6,448 bases of DNA from Magnetovibrio sp. (GCA_016764335.1 JAESSB010000001.1:19489-25936); one strand, 5' to 3'. Positions 1 to 6,448 are shown, counted from the first letter of the stretch. Notes: generated by a model from the sequence alone, not told the origin. Numbers and translations: made by a program.

Positions 1-669
1 TGCCCCCAAAGAAATTGCCGTTTCAAAATCTCCACTCATGCCCATAGATAGACCTAGTAGATCATTACGGGCCGCAATTTTGGCCAAAAGGGCAAAATGC
101 AGGGCGGGTTCTTCGTTGGCAGGGGGAATACACATCAGCCCTTCAACTGTTAGCCTTAAGTCATCGCGACACAATTTTACAAACGCATCGACTTCATCAG
201 GACTCACGCCCGCCTTTTGGTCTTCTTCCCCGGTATTGACCTGAATATAAACCGCAAGATTTCTGTTGCTGGCTTGAAATTCATGGGCCAAGGCACGAGC
301 AAGTTTTTCCCGGTCTACTGTTTCAATCACATCGAATGTTGCCACCGCCTGTTTAACCTTGTTGGTTTGTAGGGGTCCAATCAGATGAAGTTCTACATCT
401 GGGTAAGCTACCCGCAAGTCCGGCCATTTGCCTTGTGCTTCTTGCACCCGGTTTTCCCCAAACACACGCTGTCCAGATTCCAAAGCCGGGCGAATTTCTG
501 TCGCATCATGAAATTTTGAAACCGCGACCAACGTGACTTGATCCCGTGGACGTCCATATTTTTGGCATGCCGTTACAATTTTTTGCTGTACAGCGCGTAA
601 ATTCCCCTGAACATTGGTTACAGGATAAGAAGGGGTCGAATAAGGGGGGTTCGGATAAGAAGTTTCCAT
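1..669 (-). CDS. yggS: YggS/PLPBP-family PLP-binding protein, C-terminus cut by window edge
   Basis: This is the N-terminal 223 codons of a YggS (PROSC/PLPBP) protein, a cytoplasmic single-domain TIM barrel that binds pyridoxal 5'-phosphate. The family acts in vitamin B6 homeostasis and has no established catalytic activity. Reading the minus strand from 669 gives the hallmark motifs in order: AVSKFH, with the presumed PLP-Schiff-base lysine at K52; FGENRVQEAQGKW; HLIGPLQTNKVK; QVNTGEEDQKAG; GLMCIPP; and LSMGMSGDFETAISLGA at the window edge, where the phosphate-binding end of the barrel begins. Only roughly the last 15-25 residues should be missing. The start ATG at 669 is preceded by GGAG (675-678) at 5-nt spacing. 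The first 16 or so residues are rich in Tyr, Pro and Ser and extend beyond E. coli YggS, whose lysine is K36. The gene is divergent from the ThiE-like gene across a 26-bp gap. Confidence 0.95.
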   Translation of the reverse strand, partial: METSYPNPPYSTPSYPVTNVQGNLRAVQQKIVTACQKYGRPRDQVTLVAVSKFHDATEIRPALESGQRVFGENRVQEAQGKWPDLRVAYPDVELHLIGPLQTNKVKQAVATFDVIETVDREKLARALAHEFQASNRNLAVYIQVNTGEEDQKAGVSPDEVDAFVKLCRDDLRLTVEGLMCIPPANEEPALHFALLAKIAARNDLLGLSMGMSGDFETAISLGA

Positions 670-695
670 GAAGGCTCCGTTTGGGCTAAACATTT

Positions 696-1313
696 ATGAT
701 GATTAAACTAGCAAAGCTGGCGTCCCCGCTCAATTGGAGACATCGACCTAACCCAAAAATACCCGTTTATTATCTGTTTACCGACCAAATTCGGTTGCCA
801 GATCCCCTTCAACTTCTGAACCGCTTGCCCAGAGGGGCGTGCGTTGTGGTGCGCCATACAGATCCACACCTCCGCCTGCAATTGGCGCGGCGCATAATTT
901 TGCCGGCTCATCGTTTGGGGCTAAAAGTGTTTCTGGCTGAAGATATGCGTTTGGCCCTAAGGCTTGGTGCTGACGGAGTCCATTTATCTGAACAGACGAC
1001 GCGCCGTCGCCCGTCCCGCTGTAAGGCCTTTAAACCAGGCTTTCTGGTTAGCTGTGCCGCGCATTCTCAACGCGCTTTATGGTGGGCGGGTCAAGCGGGC
1101 GCCGATGTTAGCGTGTTATCGCCCGTTTTTCCAACCAAAAGCCACCCAAATAGCCAATGTTTAGGCCACTTACGGGCCATACGGTTGGCCCGCATGCATA
1201 CGGTGAGCACGGTGCGTATTATTACATTGGGCGGCATATCGGCGCTGACGGCCCGGAGGCTTAAATCTAAATATATATTTGGGTTGGCGGCCATCAAAGG
1301 GTGGCTAGATTAA
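696..1313 (+). CDS. Thiamine-phosphate-synthase-like (ThiE/TenI superfamily) protein, degenerate active site
   Basis: This is a 205-aa TIM-barrel protein of the ThiE/TenI superfamily. Visible landmarks are YYLFTD (25-30), the first beta strand of ThiE (usually YLITD); GADGVHLSE (91-99); VSCAAHS (118-124); GADVSVLSPVFPTKSH (135-150), matching the ThiE GPVFPT loop; and ITLGGIS (176-182), the C-terminal phosphate-binding strand. Canonical ThiE joins hydroxymethylpyrimidine diphosphate to thiazole phosphate to make thiamine phosphate. Several residues expected for that reaction are altered. The QxRxK strand reads VVVRHTDP, the ND pair reads ED, GQxD after VHL is SEQT, and TxTK after FP reads TKSH. 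H123 aligns roughly with the SxHS segment, where TenI thiazole tautomerase has its key His. The fold is clear but the reaction is not, so I give no symbol. Adjacent ATGs at 696 and 699 are both possible starts, and neither has a good Shine-Dalgarno. Its end is convergent with the porin. Confidence 0.8.
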   Translation: MMIKLAKLASPLNWRHRPNPKIPVYYLFTDQIRLPDPLQLLNRLPRGACVVVRHTDPHLRLQLARRIILPAHRLGLKVFLAEDMRLALRLGADGVHLSEQTTRRRPSRCKAFKPGFLVSCAAHSQRALWWAGQAGADVSVLSPVFPTKSHPNSQCLGHLRAIRLARMHTVSTVRIITLGGISALTARRLKSKYIFGLAAIKGWLD

Positions 1314-1359
1314 GCTAAGTTATTAACTATTCAATATGAATCAGAGATGGGAACAAGAA

Positions 1360-1387
1360 AAAAGGGCGGCCCAAAAGCCGCCCTTTT
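1360..1387 (-). terminator. Rho-independent terminator of the porin, possibly bidirectional
   Basis: A perfect 11-bp stem pairs 1360-1370 (AAAAGGGCGGC) with 1377-1387 (GCCGCCCTTTT) around a 6-nt loop. Read on the minus strand, it lies 27 bp past the porin stop codon, and the second arm runs into TTTTTTCTTG, a good U-tract. Read on the plus strand, the second arm also ends in four T's, so it can plausibly stop the convergent ThiE-like transcript too, though more weakly. Confidence 0.9.
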
Positions 1388-1414
1388 CCAAATGTCGTCT
1401 AAGTTAAAGTTAAC

Positions 1415-2548
1415 CTAGAAGCCAACTTCAAGACCAGCAACAAACGCTTTACCGGTGGTTGCTTTACCAGTTGCAAACGTGGTTGGAGCAGTACCGGTAT
1501 TTTCTTTGTCAAACTTTTGCGAGTAGTATGTACCCGTCAAAGCAACACCAGCACCCAAGTCGTACGCACCAGCGACAGACCATGTGGTATCAATGTTGTC
1601 TTGAGTTGCGGCAACTGTGCCCTTGTTCTTCACTTTTGCATACAAAGCGGAAACGCTGTATGGGCCAGTTTGATAAGCTACACCGAATTCATAACCTTTA
1701 CCGTCAGCATTGGTCTTGGTGTCTGTCAAAGAACCAGCAATAGAAGTTGCATCCTTGAATACCGTGTAACCAGCACCAACAGTGAAGCCAGCCATGCCAA
1801 CGTTCACACCAACGTGATTTTGGTCAAAAGCAGGGTTAATATTTGCGTGTGAAAGATCAGCACTAACGGTCATACCAGCAACTTCGTCGCTGTATGCAAC
1901 GCCGTATGAATAGATGTCGTTCTGAGTGCCTGTTTGTTGCGTCAACTGACCGGTGGTATCGCCAGCAGCATAATCAGCAAAAACGTTGATGCCAGAGAAG
2001 TTAGGAGAAACATATTTCAGTTTCAAGCCCTTGTTACCCAAATCATCCAATTGTACGCCCGTTGTAGGACTAGCAGCAGCGGAAGCTGTTGTTGCTGAGT
2101 CTGCATTTACGTTGAAGTTAGCAGCCATGTCACCAAAGTCGAGGCCAACGTTTGGAGCACGTGTTGTGAAGCTGTCAACAGCATGGGTTGTTGAACCGAT
2201 GGTCACAGCGCCGATTGCGTCACTTGAAACTTCCAAAGATGCAACATCGAAGTTCCGCGCGCCAACGGTACGAGTATTCGTTTCCATTTGGATGTCAGTT
2301 TTAACAGTAAGGCCGTTATCAAGCTTCGTGCTACCACGGAAGTAAACTTCCGAACTTGACCACTGATTTAAGTTAACACCACGTGCAACGCCGCCGTTTG
2401 CAGGAGCAACTTCGTCATTGTTGGCGATAGCAACATATTGTTGCATGAAACCGCCGAGTTCCAATTTGATTTTGTCTGCTGCAAAAGCTTGAGCAGATAC
2501 GGTGCTAAGTGCGACAACTGCTGTGGTCGCGAGAAGGATCTTTTTCAT
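1415..2548 (-). CDS. Gram-negative outer-membrane porin
   Basis: This is a complete 377-aa porin of the general Gram-negative type (Porin_4-like), expected to form a trimeric beta-barrel diffusion channel in the outer membrane. A Sec signal peptide covers about residues 1-23: MKK, a hydrophobic stretch, then AQAFA before ADKIK, with cleavage likely after A23. The mature chain starts with KIKLELGGF, a typical first porin strand. It continues as alternating short amphipathic strands and Gly/Asn/Thr/Asp-rich loops, and ends in FVAGLEVGF with the C-terminal Phe used for Bam-dependent assembly. No cysteine is visible. The start is supported by AGGAGA (2553-2558) close upstream of the ATG. The gene has its own long leader and terminator and is probably a highly expressed single-gene unit. 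Substrate specificity cannot be read from the sequence. Confidence 0.92.
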   Translation of the reverse strand: MKKILLATTAVVALSTVSAQAFAADKIKLELGGFMQQYVAIANNDEVAPANGGVARGVNLNQWSSSEVYFRGSTKLDNGLTVKTDIQMETNTRTVGARNFDVASLEVSSDAIGAVTIGSTTHAVDSFTTRAPNVGLDFGDMAANFNVNADSATTASAAASPTTGVQLDDLGNKGLKLKYVSPNFSGINVFADYAAGDTTGQLTQQTGTQNDIYSYGVAYSDEVAGMTVSADLSHANINPAFDQNHVGVNVGMAGFTVGAGYTVFKDATSIAGSLTDTKTNADGKGYEFGVAYQTGPYSVSALYAKVKNKGTVAATQDNIDTTWSVAGAYDLGAGVALTGTYYSQKFDKENTGTAPTTFATGKATTGKAFVAGLEVGF

Positions 2549-2572
2549 GGTCTCTCCTAGAGATTTTGTGCC

Positions 2573-2595
2573 CAGTGTTTCGTCAGTGTTCTGAC
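2573..2595 (-). repeat. Direct repeat plus small hairpin in the porin leader
   Basis: CAGTGTT occurs at 2573-2579 and again at 2584-2590, an 11-bp period of about one helical turn. The second copy is embedded in a 5-bp hairpin, GTCAG-TGTT-CTGAC (2582-2595). It lies 25-47 bp before the porin ATG, so it is either in the 5' untranslated leader or at a regulator site close to the promoter. The biological role is inferred only from position. Confidence 0.4.
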
Positions 2596-2696
2596 TTCAA
2601 TCATTGGACGGTGTTAATTGTTTTGTGACCCCAAAACTTGGATGAATGCATATTCCCCTTTGTTTGATCCATTAGCAAGCGCCCTTCATCCCTTTG

Positions 2697-2733
2697 TGGT
2701 GCAAAAACTACACGCTGTGATAATTTTGCACCA
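2697..2733. repeat. Perfect 10-bp inverted repeat, candidate operator
   Basis: TGGTGCAAAA (2697-2706) and its exact reverse complement TTTTGCACCA (2724-2733) are separated by 17 bp. The spacer itself contains the small dyad CAC-GCT-GTG (2711-2719). The site lies about 150-185 bp upstream of the porin ATG and about 120 bp upstream of the rightward promoter. It could be a transcription-factor site for either gene or an RNA hairpin. It is not GC-rich enough to be an obvious terminator. Confidence 0.6.
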
Positions 2734-2831
2734 TTTTAGCTTTTATCCAGCTCTTACGGGGCCCTGCATTTCATATTTTTGCTTTTTTTGCCCAATTATC
2801 GCAGAATTTTTCTATTTACGAACATCTCACA

Positions 2832-2859
2832 TTGCGAGAACCTTTTAGACAGGTATGAT
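2832..2859 (+). promoter_or_regulatory. Sigma70-type promoter of the DUF3576-leuS-lptE unit
   Basis: TTGCGA (2832-2837, 4/6 to the -35 consensus) and TATGAT (2854-2859, 5/6 to the -10 consensus) are 16 bp apart. A transcript would start near 2866, giving a leader of about 50 nt before the ATG at 2918. The -10 box overlaps the ATG codons at 2855 and 2858, which argues against using them as translation starts. Confidence 0.6.
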
Positions 2860-2917
2860 GTACGCGTTTTACGGATGTTCAGCCCATTGCGGTTTTAACG
2901 GAGCCAGTCCTTATATT

Positions 2918-3460
2918 ATGAGTAAAAGTAACGCAGCAAAATTCACCCTCATTGCCATTTTGGCCATCTTTACCTTAAGCGCGTGTGAGCGCCAAGCCCT
3001 TAACTTACCGCGCAAAAGAAGAGCCGGAGAAGTTGGGCGTCAAAATCAGTCCGATGTGCGCGATACGGTCTTTGGCAAAGGGGGCCTTGATTTGGCGGGC
3101 AGCAAAAGCAAAGCGGGCGCAGCGGGCGGAGGCGGCCTTGGTGTTAATTCTTTTTTATGGCGCGCAACCCTGGACACCATCGCTTTTTTACCTGTGACCA
3201 GTGCTGATCCGTTCGGCGGCGTTATTTTGACCGATTGGTATTCTCCTGCTGAAACGCCGTTGGAACGGTTTAAGGTCAACACCTATATTTTGGGCCGCCA
3301 ATTGCGCGCCGATGGCATCCGCGTTTCCATTTTTCGCCAAGTTCAATCCCCAACCGGATGGAAAGATGCCCCAATAGATGAAAAAGCCGGGCGAAAAATT
3401 GAAGATGCCATTTTAACCCGAGCGCGCCAATTGCGTAATGAAACCCGCAAGCTGCAATAA
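2918..3460 (+). CDS. DUF3576 domain lipoprotein upstream of leuS
   Basis: This is a 180-aa predicted lipoprotein. Residues 1-23 are a signal peptide ending in the lipobox LSAC, with C23 lipidated and E24 at +2. Absence of Asp at +2 fits outer-membrane sorting by the E. coli rule, which may not hold here. A basic linker (PRKRRAGEVGRQ) and a Gly/Ala-rich segment (about 65-75) lead into the conserved domain at about 80-173. Its key motifs are LWRATLDTIAFLPV, SADPFGGVILTDWY, ERFKVNTYILGRQLRADGIRV and a C-terminal IEDAILTRARQLR helix. I recognise this as DUF3576, a family of unknown function typical of Alphaproteobacteria. The frame stays open to an ATG at 2855, but that codon lies in the predicted -10 box and would add 21 atypical residues. 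GGAG (2900-2903) precedes the 2918 start at a long 14-nt spacing. The gene sits 88 nt before leuS, and association with lptE suggests an envelope role (inference). Confidence 0.85.
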   Translation: MSKSNAAKFTLIAILAIFTLSACERQALNLPRKRRAGEVGRQNQSDVRDTVFGKGGLDLAGSKSKAGAAGGGGLGVNSFLWRATLDTIAFLPVTSADPFGGVILTDWYSPAETPLERFKVNTYILGRQLRADGIRVSIFRQVQSPTGWKDAPIDEKAGRKIEDAILTRARQLRNETRKLQ

Positions 3461-3505
3461 GGCCGTGGCTTACGCCTGGTGATTAGCCTCCACATTATAT
3501 ATATG

Positions 3506-3532
3506 CATACCCTTATTACATTTACATACCCT
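3506..3532 (+). repeat. Short direct repeat in the leuS leader
   Basis: CATACCCT occurs at 3506-3513 and 3525-3532, a 19-bp period, in the 88-bp gap between the DUF3576 gene and leuS. The second copy abuts the AGGA (3533-3536) that probably serves as the leuS ribosome-binding site. An alternating purine-pyrimidine stretch (3496-3510) precedes it. No terminator-like hairpin with a T-run is visible in the gap, so read-through into leuS is likely. Confidence 0.35.
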
Positions 3533-3548
3533 AGGATAGAGACCGCTC

Positions 3549-6107
3549 ATGTCGGTGTATAATTTCAAAGCGACCGAAGCTAAATGGCAAAATACGTGGG
3601 CTGAGGCTCAAACATTCAAGGCCACCGAGGACACGACCCGCCCTAAATATTATGTGTTGGAAATGTTCCCCTATCCATCCGGGCGCATCCACATGGGCCA
3701 TGTCCGCAACTACACCCTTGGCGATGTCGTCGCGCGGTTCAAACGTGCGCAAGGTTTCAACGTGTTGCACCCCATGGGTTGGGATGCTTTTGGCTTGCCC
3801 GCTGAAAATGCGGCGAAACAAAACAAGACACATCCCGCGACTTGGACCTACCAAAATATCGAAACGATGAAGGCTCAGCTTAAAACGATGGGCTTATCGT
3901 ATGATTGGGACCGTGAAATCACGACCTGTCATTCTGATTATTATCGCCATGAACAAAAGATGTTCCTTGATTTTCTCAAACAAGGCCTCGCCTATCGCAA
4001 AGAAAGTTGGGTCAATTGGGACCCGGTCGAACAAACGGTCTTAGCCAATGAACAAGTTATAAATGGACGGGGCTGGCGGTCCGGGGCTGAAGTCGAAAAG
4101 AAACAACTGTTTCAATGGTTTTTAAAAATTACCCACTATGGCGAAGACCTTCTATCTGACCTTAAGGGTTTAGACCGCTGGCCGGAAAAAGTCCGCGTCA
4201 TGCAAGACAATTGGATTGGACGATCCGAAGGTGCACGAGTCTTTTTTGATCTTACCCACAATACCAACCAGCTTGAAATCTATACCACCCGCCCAGATAC
4301 GCTGTTTGGCGCATCATTCATGGCCATTGCCGCTAACCACCCGCTGGCCTTGGGGCTTGCCCAAAAAAATGAACACGTTGCGGCCTTTGTCCAGAAATGC
4401 AACGCCCTCGGCACATCACAAGCCGTGATCGAAAGTGCCGAAAAAGAAGGCCTTGATACGGGCCTAAAGGTAAAACACCCCTTTATCAAAGGCCTTGAAC
4501 TGCCCATTTACATCGCGAACTTCGTCCTTATGGACTATGGCACAGGGGCCGTCTTTGGCTGCCCCGCCCACGATCAGCGCGATTTAGATTTTGCCCGTAA
4601 ATATAAACTTCCCGTGATCCCCGTCATTGCCCCGCACACTGTTGTCGGAACGCAAGACGAACAATCTTGGTTAGACGATTTTGCCGCGCGCGCAACTGAG
4701 GCCTTTACCGATGATGGCATCACAGTGTGCTCAGGTTTTCTGAATGGGTTAAGTGGCGCAGAAGCTAAATCAGCCGCCATTCACCAACTGTCCGTTAACG
4801 GTCAGGGTAAAGGCACGGTCCAATATCGTCTGCGCGATTGGGGTATTTCGCGCCAACGCTATTGGGGCTGTCCCATTCCGATCATCCATTGCGCCGACTG
4901 TGGCCCCGTTGCCGTTGCCGAAGACCAATTGCCGATCACCTTGCCCGATGATGTCGACCTGAACGTCACAGGCAATCCTTTGGATTTTCACCCCACGTGG
5001 AAGCACACAATGTGCCCCACATGCGCTAAGGATGCCGTTCGGGAAACCGACACCTTTGATACTTTTTTCGAATCCTCTTGGTATTTTGCGCGCTATACTG
5101 ATCCAACATCGACGAAAGCCTTTGATCCGGCTAAGGCCAATTACTGGCTGCCTGTTGATCAATACATCGGCGGCGTGGAACATGCAGTATTACACCTTTT
5201 ATACTCACGTTTTTTCACCCGCGCGCTCAAAGACTGTGGCTATCTTGATGTTAAGGAACCTTTTGCTGGGTTAATGACTCAAGGCATGATCTGTCATGAA
5301 ACCTATCAATCCCCCGATGGCGTGTGGCTGACTCCCGGCGAAGCTGACTCCCGCGTAGATGTAATCATCGGGCGTTCGGAAAAAATGTCTAAGTCCAAAA
5401 AGAACGTTGTTGACCCGGAACGGATTATTGGCACCTATGGTGCGGATACAGCACGCTTATTTATGTTGTCAGACAGCCCGCCAGACCGGGACCTTGATTG
5501 GACAGATTCCGGGGTTGAAGGCGCGTGGCGATATGTTGGTCGCATCTGGCGTCTCATCCATGGCTCCACCCAACCTCTAAGCGCGCGTGGCGCCCAAGCC
5601 CCAGCCACAATTGAAGGTGCTGCTTTAACCATGCGGGTTCATGTCCACAAAACCATGGATGCGGTAACCCATGATTTAGACAATTTTCATTTTAATAAAG
5701 CTGTCGCGCGCATCCGTGAATTGACGAATGCTCTAGAAACCTTTGAGGCTGCTGATACAGCCTCTATATGGGTACGCCGTGAAGCCTTTGAGGCCGTGGC
5801 CGTTTTAATTCACCCCATCATGCCACATTTGGCTGAAGAACTCTGGGAAACTCTGGGCCATGAGGGTCTGATTTCCGGTGCACCCTGGGTTCAGGCTGAT
5901 CCTAAATTGTTGGTTGACGATAAAGTCACCATAGCGGTACAAGTCAACGGCAAAAAGCGCGGCACCCTTGAAGTCGCTATCGATTGTCCAAGCGATCAAA
6001 TCGAAGCTGCGGCCTTGGCCTTGGAGACCGTTATACAAGCCATGCACGCCAAACCAGCACGCAAAGTTATTGTTGTCCCCAATAGGATTGTTAATGTTGT
6101 GGTTTAA
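3549..6107 (+). CDS. leuS: Leucyl-tRNA synthetase (LeuRS)
   Basis: This is a complete 852-aa class Ia aminoacyl-tRNA synthetase, close to the 860 aa of E. coli LeuRS. It charges tRNA-Leu with leucine in the cytoplasm using ATP. The Rossmann catalytic core carries the HIGH signature as HMGH (48-51) after FPYPSG, and the second signature is KMSKS (612-616). The CP1 editing domain is intact, with TTRPDTLFG (246-254) including the discriminating Thr (T251) and [15 protein letters not shown] ending in D345. Both are needed for hydrolysis of mischarged tRNA-Leu. Two CxxC pairs (C448/C451 and C489/C492) could bind zinc in the insertion near the catalytic core. The anticodon-binding helical region contains [10 protein letters not shown], and the C-terminal domain contains [15 protein letters not shown] sequence (here [11 protein letters not shown]) and ends in [15 protein letters not shown] (3533-3536) lies 12 nt before the ATG. 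No truncation or frameshift is seen. It overlaps lptE by 14 nt. Confidence 0.98.
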   Translation: MSVYNFKATEAKWQNTWAEAQTFKATEDTTRPKYYVLEMFPYPSGRIHMGHVRNYTLGDVVARFKRAQGFNVLHPMGWDAFGLPAENAAKQNKTHPATWTYQNIETMKAQLKTMGLSYDWDREITTCHSDYYRHEQKMFLDFLKQGLAYRKESWVNWDPVEQTVLANEQVINGRGWRSGAEVEKKQLFQWFLKITHYGEDLLSDLKGLDRWPEKVRVMQDNWIGRSEGARVFFDLTHNTNQLEIYTTRPDTLFGASFMAIAANHPLALGLAQKNEHVAAFVQKCNALGTSQAVIESAEKEGLDTGLKVKHPFIKGLELPIYIANFVLMDYGTGAVFGCPAHDQRDLDFARKYKLPVIPVIAPHTVVGTQDEQSWLDDFAARATEAFTDDGITVCSGFLNGLSGAEAKSAAIHQLSVNGQGKGTVQYRLRDWGISRQRYWGCPIPIIHCADCGPVAVAEDQLPITLPDDVDLNVTGNPLDFHPTWKHTMCPTCAKDAVRETDTFDTFFESSWYFARYTDPTSTKAFDPAKANYWLPVDQYIGGVEHAVLHLLYSRFFTRALKDCGYLDVKEPFAGLMTQGMICHETYQSPDGVWLTPGEADSRVDVIIGRSEKMSKSKKNVVDPERIIGTYGADTARLFMLSDSPPDRDLDWTDSGVEGAWRYVGRIWRLIHGSTQPLSARGAQAPATIEGAALTMRVHVHKTMDAVTHDLDNFHFNKAVARIRELTNALETFEAADTASIWVRREAFEAVAVLIHPIMPHLAEELWETLGHEGLISGAPWVQADPKLLVDDKVTIAVQVNGKKRGTLEVAIDCPSDQIEAAALALETVIQAMHAKPARKVIVVPNRIVNVVV
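6084..6087 (+). promoter_or_regulatory. lptE ribosome-binding site inside leuS
   Basis: AGGA lies 6 nt before the ATG at 6094, within the last codons of leuS. Its good spacing decides the lptE start in favour of 6094 over the in-frame ATG at 6133, and it implies translational coupling to leuS. Confidence 0.65.
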
Positions 6108-6448
6108 AAGAAAATCAAAAGAGTTTGCCCCAATGGTGCTAATCTTTTCGCTGTTTGGGCTGAATGCTTGTGGATTTTCGCCCCTTTATGCGCAAAATAG
6201 TACTCAGCCTTATATGCAAAGCGCACTCGCTTCTATTTCCGTGAGTTACATCCCGGACCGTGTGGGGCAAATCATGCGCAATGAACTTCAACAACGTCTT
6301 TCTCCTAAATCGTCTAATGTTGCGCCTGTCTACACTCTAAGCGTTTCCCTCACCGAAAGCATGACAAGCCTTGCTATTGATCAAACACAATTTGCCACCC
6401 GCTCTAATTTGCATTTAATCAGCGCCTATCAATTAACCCGGATCAGTG
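6094..6448 (+). CDS. lptE: LPS-assembly lipoprotein LptE, C-terminus cut by window edge
   Basis: These are the first 118 codons of LptE, the outer-membrane lipoprotein that plugs and helps assemble the LptD barrel, which inserts lipopolysaccharide into the outer leaflet. A basic N-terminus (FKRKSK) and a hydrophobic segment (about 14-23) end in the lipobox LNAC, giving lipidated C26 followed by GFSPLYA, the usual LptE mature start. Further matches to the family are [23 protein letters not shown], split here as ISVSYIPDR and [12 protein letters not shown], then [12 protein letters not shown] and a TRSNL...AYQL segment. Start 6094 is favoured by AGGA at 6-nt spacing and gives a 14-nt overlap with leuS in another frame. 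The in-frame ATG at 6133 would remove the basic n-region of the signal peptide. The leuS-lptE order, commonly followed by holA, is a familiar proteobacterial arrangement; holA would lie beyond this window. Confidence 0.92.
   Translation, partial: MLWFKRKSKEFAPMVLIFSLFGLNACGFSPLYAQNSTQPYMQSALASISVSYIPDRVGQIMRNELQQRLSPKSSNVAPVYTLSVSLTESMTSLAIDQTQFATRSNLHLISAYQLTRIS

Larger units (their letters stand above)
2549..2917. promoter_or_regulatory. Divergent porin / DUF3576 intergenic regulatory region
   Basis: This is about 370 bp with no convincing gene. The porin reads leftward and the DUF3576-leuS cluster reads rightward, so promoters for both should lie here. It contains several dyads (2582-2595, 2620-2637, 2697-2733), a 7-bp direct repeat near the porin start, a T-rich stretch at about 2777-2815, and a rightward sigma70-like promoter at 2832-2859. 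I could not identify a convincing -35/-10 pair for the porin. The 76-codon ORF at 2618-2848 has low-complexity, biased translation and overlaps these signals, so I do not call it a gene. Confidence 0.7.

Noticed and set aside
38..244. 68-codon plus-strand ORF at the left edge
   Set aside because: It is antisense to the well-supported yggS coding sequence.
697..712. Possible yggS minus-strand promoter around the ThiE-like start (TTGAGC, 17 bp, TAGTTT)
   Set aside because: The -10 matches only 3/6, so it is too weak to call, although some promoter must lie in or near the ThiE-like 5' end.
1986..2345. 119-codon plus-strand ORF antisense to the porin
   Set aside because: It is the mirror of the porin reading frame, with no independent start signal or domain.
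2655..2680. Possible porin promoter (TTGCTA and AATATG on the minus strand)
   Set aside because: The spacing is 18 bp but the -10 is poor, and other equally weak pairs exist nearby.
2754..2770. GGGGCCC palindrome as a terminator or operator
   Set aside because: It has short arms and no adjacent T-run in a useful position, and is likely chance.
2618..2848. 76-codon plus-strand ORF in the intergenic region
   Set aside because: The translation is rich in Phe, Cys and Tyr with no recognisable domain. It has no Shine-Dalgarno and overlaps the dyads and the upstream part of the promoter.
3470..3503. Separate leuS promoter using the TATATA tract
   Set aside because: No -35-like hexamer lies at acceptable spacing, and read-through from the DUF3576 gene explains expression.
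4770..5183. 137-codon minus-strand ORF inside leuS
   Set aside because: It is antisense to the intact zinc-ribbon and catalytic coding of leuS and shows no family resemblance, so it is a shadow frame.

Overview
The window looks like a chromosomal segment of a Gram-negative alphaproteobacterium, possibly Rhodospirillales-like. The pointers are an Alphaproteobacteria-type DUF3576 lipoprotein directly upstream of leuS and lptE, a Gram-negative porin with a C-terminal Phe, and intermediate GC content judged by eye. The order-level guess rests on recalled family patterns and is uncertain. Nothing seen suggests a phage, plasmid, transposon or CRISPR array. The content is mostly housekeeping, and I see no evidence of a dramatic new system.

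Layout: (1) Positions 1-669, minus strand: the N-terminal 223 codons of a YggS/PLPBP-family pyridoxal-phosphate protein, cut by the window edge. (2) Positions 696-1313, plus strand, divergent with only 26 bp between the starts: a degenerate ThiE/TenI-fold protein. (3) Positions 1360-1387: a strong hairpin terminator between convergent genes, with its best U-tract on the porin side. (4) Positions 1415-2548, minus strand: a complete 377-aa outer-membrane porin with signal peptide and terminal Phe. (5) Positions 2549-2917: a roughly 370-bp divergent regulatory region. It holds several dyads, including a perfect 10-bp inverted repeat, and a good sigma70-type promoter reading rightward. (6) Positions 2918-3460, plus strand: a DUF3576 lipoprotein. 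(7) Positions 3549-6107, plus strand: complete leucyl-tRNA synthetase, leuS. (8) Positions 6094-6448, plus strand: the N-terminal part of lptE, the LPS-assembly lipoprotein, overlapping leuS by 14 nt and running off the window.

How the genes fit together: DUF3576 lipoprotein, leuS and lptE are codirectional and probably form one transcription unit starting near 2866. It joins translation (leuS) to outer-membrane biogenesis (lptE). The porin is a self-contained monocistron with its own leader and terminator, sitting between the yggS/thiE-like pair and the leuS cluster. The most useful points for a second look are the dyad-rich porin upstream region, the promoter that settles the DUF3576 start codon, and the loss of canonical catalytic motifs in the ThiE-like protein.
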